Source: Nymphalis io
Taxonomy: Eukaryota; Arthropoda; Insecta; Lepidoptera; Nymphalidae
Length of the DNA stretch: 64,000 nt
Direction: 5' to 3'
NCBI RefSeq assembly: GCF_905147045.1
Contig: NC_065895.1
Coordinates: 253,001-317,000 of the forward strand
The notes below the pieces were generated by a model. That model saw only the letters and a program-made list of their open reading frames with translations. It had not been told where the DNA came from and did not search any database. A program made the position numbers and the translations under genes. Positions 58,920 through 64,000 of the stretch are shown in pieces. Position 1 is the stretch's first letter, and each line of letters opens with the position of its first letter.

Positions 58920-59189
58920 ATGTATACATTATGAGTATACATATTACATGATGATTGACAGTTAAGATGTGAATGCATTAGATGGCGGTTCAGCATATCA
59001 ACATTTACAGTTCTGATTACATTTTTCCAGTCCGATTCAATTTCACATTGTAACTAGTTACAATATAAAGTTATCTTTATATGTTAGGGAATATATTTAA
59101 ACTGAGTAACGTTAAACTCAGTGAAAACTGAGACTCTCTTGTTGATGTTGTTTGGTGATATTAAAGTTTTGTTCTGTCCTTTGTTTCAG

Positions 59190-59243
59190 ATACATAACAA
59201 TAAGATGCCGGGCCTGTTGTAGCTGTAATTGTTTAAGCAATAT
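59190..59243 (+). other. Probable non-coding 5' exon of the receptor gene
   Basis: 'tcctttgtttcag' ends at 59189 and a consensus donor 'at|gtaagt' begins at 59244, enclosing 54 bp. It contains a five-codon upstream ORF (ATG at 59204). The next acceptor 'ataatttcag' ends at 59468, giving a 225-bp intron before the coding exon. Splice-site reading only; no transcript evidence. Confidence 0.4.
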
Positions 59244-59527
59244 GTAAGTTTTAATTTCATTGAATATATTAATTTAAATATTCAGTTACCCTCGAATAAT
59301 AGCAAAAGTTTATAAAATCAAACTAAAATCAATGTTTTTCACGAAATAAAAACAAACTAAGTTTTGGATGTGTAGTCTTTTATTTCCAACTAAAATTATC
59401 ATGGAAAATATTATGATCGCTTATGCCGGTTTGTGCGAAACTAATGACTACCATCGTTATAATTTCAGGTAAATATCTGCCTGCGTACAAGATTGTTTTC
59501 ATGCGAAGATAAAAGTTGATTCTAATC

Positions 59528-60781
59528 ATGGAGCTGGAAGACGTGGAAATGTACGGACACGAGAATTACTCGTTCGACCACAATGGAACTTTAAACGGCA
59601 CGTATGAAAATTGTCCCAACATCAACCTCCCAGTCGTGTATGTCGTGACACAAATCCTCTACGCTATAGTGTGTGTTGTCGGTCTACTTGGGAATACGCT
59701 CGTCATATATGTCGTCCTTCGATATTCAAAAATGCAAACTGTGACTAACATGTATATTGTAAACTTGGCAATCGCTGACGAATGTTTTCTCATAGGAATA
59801 CCATTCCTTATCGTCACGATGTCTCTACGAGCTTGGCCGTTTGGAAGATTTATGTGCAAGGCGTATATGATATCTACCGGGATTAACCAATTTACGAGCA
59901 GTATATTTCTTTGCATCATGAGTGCTGATAGATACATAGCAGTGTGTCACCCTATAGCGGCGCCTCGTTTAAGAACACCTTTTGTCTCCCGCATAGTTTC
60001 AGCAGCTGCATGGACGGCTTCAGCATTAGTTATGACACCGATTTTCATGTATACTACACTGATACAAACTGAAAATGGACTATCCTGTAATATCGTGTGG
60101 CCAGAAAGAGAATTCAATAAAGGACAGGCCTCATTCACTCTGTACTCTTTTGCACTTGGATTTGCTTCACCGTTAACCCTTATCTTTGTTTTCTATTGTC
60201 TTGTGATAAGAAAATTAAAAACGGTCGGCCCTAAGAATAAATCGAAAGAAAAAAAGCGCTCCCACAGGAAAGTGACTAAATTAGTACTTACAGTCATAGC
60301 TGTATATGTTCTTTGTTGGCTACCGTATTGGGCTTTTCAAGTTGCTTTGATATATTCTCCACCTACAGAGTGTGCCAGTCGCATTACAATTACTGTGTTC
60401 CTTGTGGCAGCCTGCTTCAGTTATAGCAACTCAGCAATGAATCCTATACTCTACGCCTTTCTATCGGACAATTTTAAAAAGAGTTTTTTAAAGGCCTGCA
60501 CGTGTGCAGCAGGAAAGGATGTTAACGCTACGCTGCATGTTGAGAATAGTGTAATACCCCGAAAGAAGGGAGGAAGTGCAGCGCGTGCTCAATCACGTGC
60601 TCTAGCGGAAGCTCGTGGACTCACAAGTCAAAGAGAAGGTGCTTGTGGATCTAGATCTGAGGCATCTACAGCAATGACTTCGAGATCAATTGCTGCCAGC
60701 GAAGCTCTTCACATGGAAACGAGACCGTCTACCCTGGCGCCACTCATAGCACCCAACGGTGTTTCGCATTCGCGTCTTTGA
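59528..60781 (+). CDS. AstC-R: Allatostatin C receptor (somatostatin-like GPCR)
   Basis: A complete 417-residue class A receptor for the neuropeptide allatostatin C, coupling at the plasma membrane through G proteins; in insects it is linked to juvenile hormone and other endocrine control. N-terminal NYS and two NGT sites suit glycosylation. Seven helices are visible with GN (55 to 56) in TM1, LAIAD (Asp84), a Cys110 to Cys187 disulphide, DRY (134 to 136), CWLP (263 to 266) and NPILY (305 to 309). The third loop has the VGPKNKSKEKKRSHRKVTK block typical of insect allatostatin C receptors. Cys324 and Cys326 may be palmitoylated. The Ser/Arg-rich tail suits arrestin binding. The first in-frame ATG is 59528; an open TTG lies upstream. 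The coding region is one exon; an acceptor at 59468 suggests an intron in the 5' UTR. Confidence 0.93.
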   Translation: MELEDVEMYGHENYSFDHNGTLNGTYENCPNINLPVVYVVTQILYAIVCVVGLLGNTLVIYVVLRYSKMQTVTNMYIVNLAIADECFLIGIPFLIVTMSLRAWPFGRFMCKAYMISTGINQFTSSIFLCIMSADRYIAVCHPIAAPRLRTPFVSRIVSAAAWTASALVMTPIFMYTTLIQTENGLSCNIVWPEREFNKGQASFTLYSFALGFASPLTLIFVFYCLVIRKLKTVGPKNKSKEKKRSHRKVTKLVLTVIAVYVLCWLPYWAFQVALIYSPPTECASRITITVFLVAACFSYSNSAMNPILYAFLSDNFKKSFLKACTCAAGKDVNATLHVENSVIPRKKGGSAARAQSRALAEARGLTSQREGACGSRSEASTAMTSRSIAASEALHMETRPSTLAPLIAPNGVSHSRL

Positions 60782-61285
60782 GTGCGGGCCTCGCGCCGCT
60801 GCTGCGAGGCCTCAGCTACTTTGCTAGAGGAGGACACTTTAATTGTTTCTATAGACTAGGATTATAAAGACTGGTATAACTGTGTGATTGTGTCTGACAG
60901 CTGCGTGAGACACGAGCCCTGTCTCCTCACTTGTCGGATTTACTTAGTTTAGAATAAGGTTTAATTCATAATGGTTTATATTCTGCGTAATATATGTAAT
61001 GTGTGGACCTGTGTATACGAGTACAAGTTTCTGGTAGAAATTGTTTATAAGTGATTGTCTTAAATTGTATCTTGTAAAGTGTTCGATCGATGGATAAAAC
61101 GATGTTATTTGGCCTAGGGTTGTAACGAAGAATTTATTAATATTTAGGTAGTTTATCGCAAGGCGAATAGTTAATTTGTATACTATTCATATTTGTTTAT
61201 TGTATAAATGTACATATCGTGTAAATATTCACACAATTGTCATAATGTCACAGTTCTAATAAAAATTTTATTCGTGATGAATAAA
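60782..61285 (+). other. 3' UTR of the receptor gene with polyadenylation signals
   Basis: After the TGA the sequence is GC-rich for 50 bp, with an inverted pair 'gcctcgc..gcgaggc', and then AT-rich. AATAAA occurs at 61258..61263 and 61280..61285, so transcripts probably end near 61280 to 61310. Confidence 0.55.
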
Positions 61286-61339
61286 TTTTCTTATTTGAAT
61301 ACCCTGATTTTTATTGTGATTCGTAAAGTTGAGAATAGA

Positions 61340-61550
61340 ACGGTCGAAAATATTAGCTCTCATAAAGAGTATCAATCGAGTGAGGCGACATGTAGTTGGG
61401 GGGTGAGAAGGCGAGGGAGCGAGGAAGGGAGAGATGGGGACACGAAGAGGCCAGCCGACGTGGATGGATACGCAAATACGAGTACATCGACATAAGCTGA
61501 ATAGAGTCGAGCCCGGCGGGGTCACAGCCGACCGCTAAGCTATAGTAATA
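61340..61550. other. GC-rich, purine-rich patch of unknown nature
   Basis: About 200 bp is rich in G and A ('ggggtgagaaggcgaggga' and following), far from the local base composition. An ORF (61208..61495) crosses it but has no recognisable domain and its 5' part lies in the receptor 3' UTR. It could be a repeat, a promoter or the start of a neighbouring gene; I cannot decide. Confidence 0.3.
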
Positions 61551-62477
61551 CAATTCCATCAGGATATTGCGGTGAAGGGAGGTTTAGTGTCCTATATTAC
61601 AAGTATTTTCGTCTATTAGGTTCATAACCCTGTATTTAACCCAGTATCTGAATAATTTGCATACTCTACAATGCCATTGTATATATTTTAGCATTATTTG
61701 GCTACACGCTTTACTTTGACAAATGAAGGAAAATATTTTATTCACTTCAAATACTACCATCCCGTGACTCATCTTTTAATAATCTTTGTTTTCTATAACA
61801 TCGACTATAAAAGTATTTTAGTTCCAGATTTACATCTGTCCTGACCTCGTGATACCTGAAAATCATAATATTTCTCTATGATTGAGGAAATGGAAGACAT
61901 TATTTACCATTACTGTGACAAAAACTATGTATGATCTCTCTTTTATTACATACGAATAATATTAGTTTTTACAAAAATATTTTTTTTTAAATAAAGTTTA
62001 TTATTATTACTATCATCAATCTCAAGTCTAAATGACCCAGTCGATAGAGCGCGAGAATAATAACCGAAACATTTATAGGAAGACATAACATTACATAAAT
62101 TAGGAAAATTGTAACTCTTACGAGCTGTGACAGATTGTTTAAAAACAACAAAACACGTTACAAACAAACGTAAGTATTCGGTTGATTAATTAGTCTTTAC
62201 TAATACGTGTTCATTAAATTGGAACATTTTGTTATAACGATCGACTATGACGTAAGTTAAAAACGTCGATGATACTGAAAATAAATATTATTCATTTAAA
62301 TAGCCCGTATAAACACTATATAGTCTTAATATAATATAATATCATATATTATAAAATTTATATATGTAGATCTCAATTTATAAAGTTGAGTTGCTAAATA
62401 AAATAAAGTATTTTTGCAACGTTTACAACACATTCTAAAAGAAAAGCAATCAAGTACATGTATAGAATATATACTGA
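61551..62477. other. Intergenic, AT-rich
   Basis: No gene or recognised repeat. Confidence 0.5.
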
Positions 62478-62545
62478 AATTCTGGTCCATATGCATGTAC
62501 TAACTCGGAGTGGAGCGAGGTGGAATAAGCTCCAATACTTGTCAA
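62478..62545 (+). repeat. SINE-E fragment
   Basis: 'actaactcggagtggagcga' 'ggtggaataagctccaa' matches the 'cattggagcagcgtggtgga' 'ataagctccaa' block of SINE-E at 57340. Confidence 0.55.
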
Positions 62546-64000
62546 AGTTAGATCATGATGCAAATAATGTAACAATTTAAAATTTTGTAAAAGGAACTTT
62601 TTATACACAATTGTATATTTATATAATAATCTAAAAAAAATTAAACTTAAATTTATTAAGACATAACGACAGTTTAAAAAAAGTTCTTTGTTTAACTTTA
62701 AGAGAATAAAATCAATTGATCAAGCTAATCGACTTAAAATCATAAATAGAACATAATGAAAAAACGAATCAAAGCTTTCGTGTAACCGACAGCTCGTAAT
62801 ATTCAAGTTATAAGCGTTTCCACTCGAATGATTGGTTATCACACTGCTTGTAAGGCAAATTGAAATCGCATTAAAACTTTTAATTGGCTAAATTCGTAAA
62901 ACGTGACTTGCTTTTATTGTAAACGTTTGTATGATCTTATTAGTTTGTTAAATCCTGCTGTTTAGCTGTATTAGTTCACCCCGTGATAACACTAAACGCA
63001 TACACATACACACACATACACACACACACTACCCTGGTACTTAGTTTTTTATATTCATCACGTTAAGTAGTTTTTAAAAAATGCTGTTTGAGGCTTATTA
63101 GAACGATTTAAATGAAGTAGGAGTACTTACTGTTGCGTCACGATATTATATACTAGTTTCTGCCCGTGGTTTCGCCCATGTGTTAGAGAGGAGGCAAAGG
63201 TGCTACGTACCCTATGTACTTTTCTGTACCCCAGAGTTGAGTTGTTAAGACGTTAGAGCATTAAAAACTCACTTTCGCATTTATAATTAAAATTTAGGAG
63301 TTTTACTCGTAAAGAAATTTAATGGAATAAGAAACCACTAATTTATTATAATTAACTAAGAGTACGACTCGGCACAATTATTAAATCCTTTAGAATAGAT
63401 ATTAAAATACTTTTCCTATAAATACATTAAAATATTTAAAAAAAAAACTTTACTACGATAAGTTTACTACGCAACGCAATAGATATATGATTGATAAGTA
63501 AAGTTCTATTTGAGAAAGATAGTAACTACCGAGTTTATTGTCGGTTCTTCGAGTAGTATCCAAATTCCTCACCGGTGATAACTTATAACTCAATTGAACC
63601 CGATATTCGATTCAAACGTATTCATAAGAGCCAACTTAAATAAAGGATATTTTGATTTTGTTTTTCAACTAAGGTGTTATATTTTCCTATTGTTACACCA
63701 GCTCTGAGCTGCTTTACTACATTTGGGAGTGTTAAGCAAAATTAGTTAAAACATACCCAGTTACATTAATCATTTCAATTAAATAGATTGAAAAGAAAAT
63801 TCTCCTTCGTTTTCTGAGTCTTTGAATATAAATTAACGCTTAGAAATCATAATTGTGCTGAACAGTGGAACAAGTTGGTTCATTCATTTTGAGAATAATA
63901 GTTGATACTTATTGAAATCCTTATTTATTAAGAAATTGGAACAGTCGCGTCACCGAATTAAAATTCAAATTAAAGTGTTTTGCGATAAGAAAAATCATAT
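62546..64000. other. Intergenic, AT-rich
   Basis: No gene. A (CA)n microsatellite lies at about 62999..63030, and 'tactagtttctgcccgtggt' 'ttcgccc' near 63153 resembles a lepidopteran repeat terminus. Confidence 0.5.
62999..63030. repeat. (CA)n microsatellite with CATA interruptions
   Basis: Thirty-two bases of CA repeats broken by 'cata' units. Confidence 0.85.

Noticed and set aside
1..64000. CRISPR array, operon, rRNA or prokaryotic system
   Set aside because: No regularly spaced repeats or prokaryotic gene organisation; the content is that of an insect nuclear genome.

Overview
The window is animal nuclear DNA, very AT-rich and dominated by transposable elements, with one clear host protein gene. 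The repeat content points to Lepidoptera: tRNA-derived SINEs, an abundant 290-bp SINE-like repeat that I recall from nymphalid butterflies (Metulj-like), and RTE, CR1-type, Ty3/Gypsy and mariner elements. Together with an insect allatostatin C receptor, I infer a butterfly, probably Nymphalidae. The family-level guess rests on memory of repeat consensus sequences and cannot be tested here.

Host gene: 59528..60781 (+) encodes a complete 417-residue class A GPCR, an allatostatin C (somatostatin-like) receptor. The coding region is a single exon. A non-coding 5' exon probably lies at 59190..59243, and polyadenylation signals sit near 61258 and 61280. No other host gene is convincingly visible. 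One exon-like stretch (5391..5522) is listed as doubtful.

Mobile elements, left to right: a full-length 3.0-kb RTE-type LINE (11093..14092, with an exact 11-bp target duplication) broken by one frameshift and two nonsense codons; a decayed mariner (about 30560..31200, minus); a near-complete two-ORF CR1-type LINE (about 33358..38460, minus); a 5'-truncated LINE (44020..44940, minus); and a Ty3/Gypsy LTR element (45828..51349, plus). The Gypsy copy has identical 104-bp LTRs and a 4-bp target duplication, so it is recent. Yet its gag frame is broken, a small upstream membrane-protein ORF is frameshifted, and one catalytic aspartate of its reverse transcriptase is replaced.

Between these lie at least five families of short interspersed repeats. 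I label them A (Metulj-like), B and C (tRNA-derived), D (unclassified, GC-rich) and E (tRNA-derived). Ages range from nearly intact copies with target duplications to barely recognisable relics. Two further GC-rich insertions with 12- and 13-bp target duplications (27974..28450 and 2849..3055) look like truncated retroposons. Several strong hairpins or palindromes (18323..18357, 29510..29545, 38469..38524, 57760..57779) stand out. The remaining sequence is AT-rich intergenic DNA with no supported gene. I see no CRISPR array, rRNA gene or bona fide tRNA gene, and no clear new multi-gene system. The most unusual objects are the young but catalytically damaged Gypsy element and the isolated hairpins.
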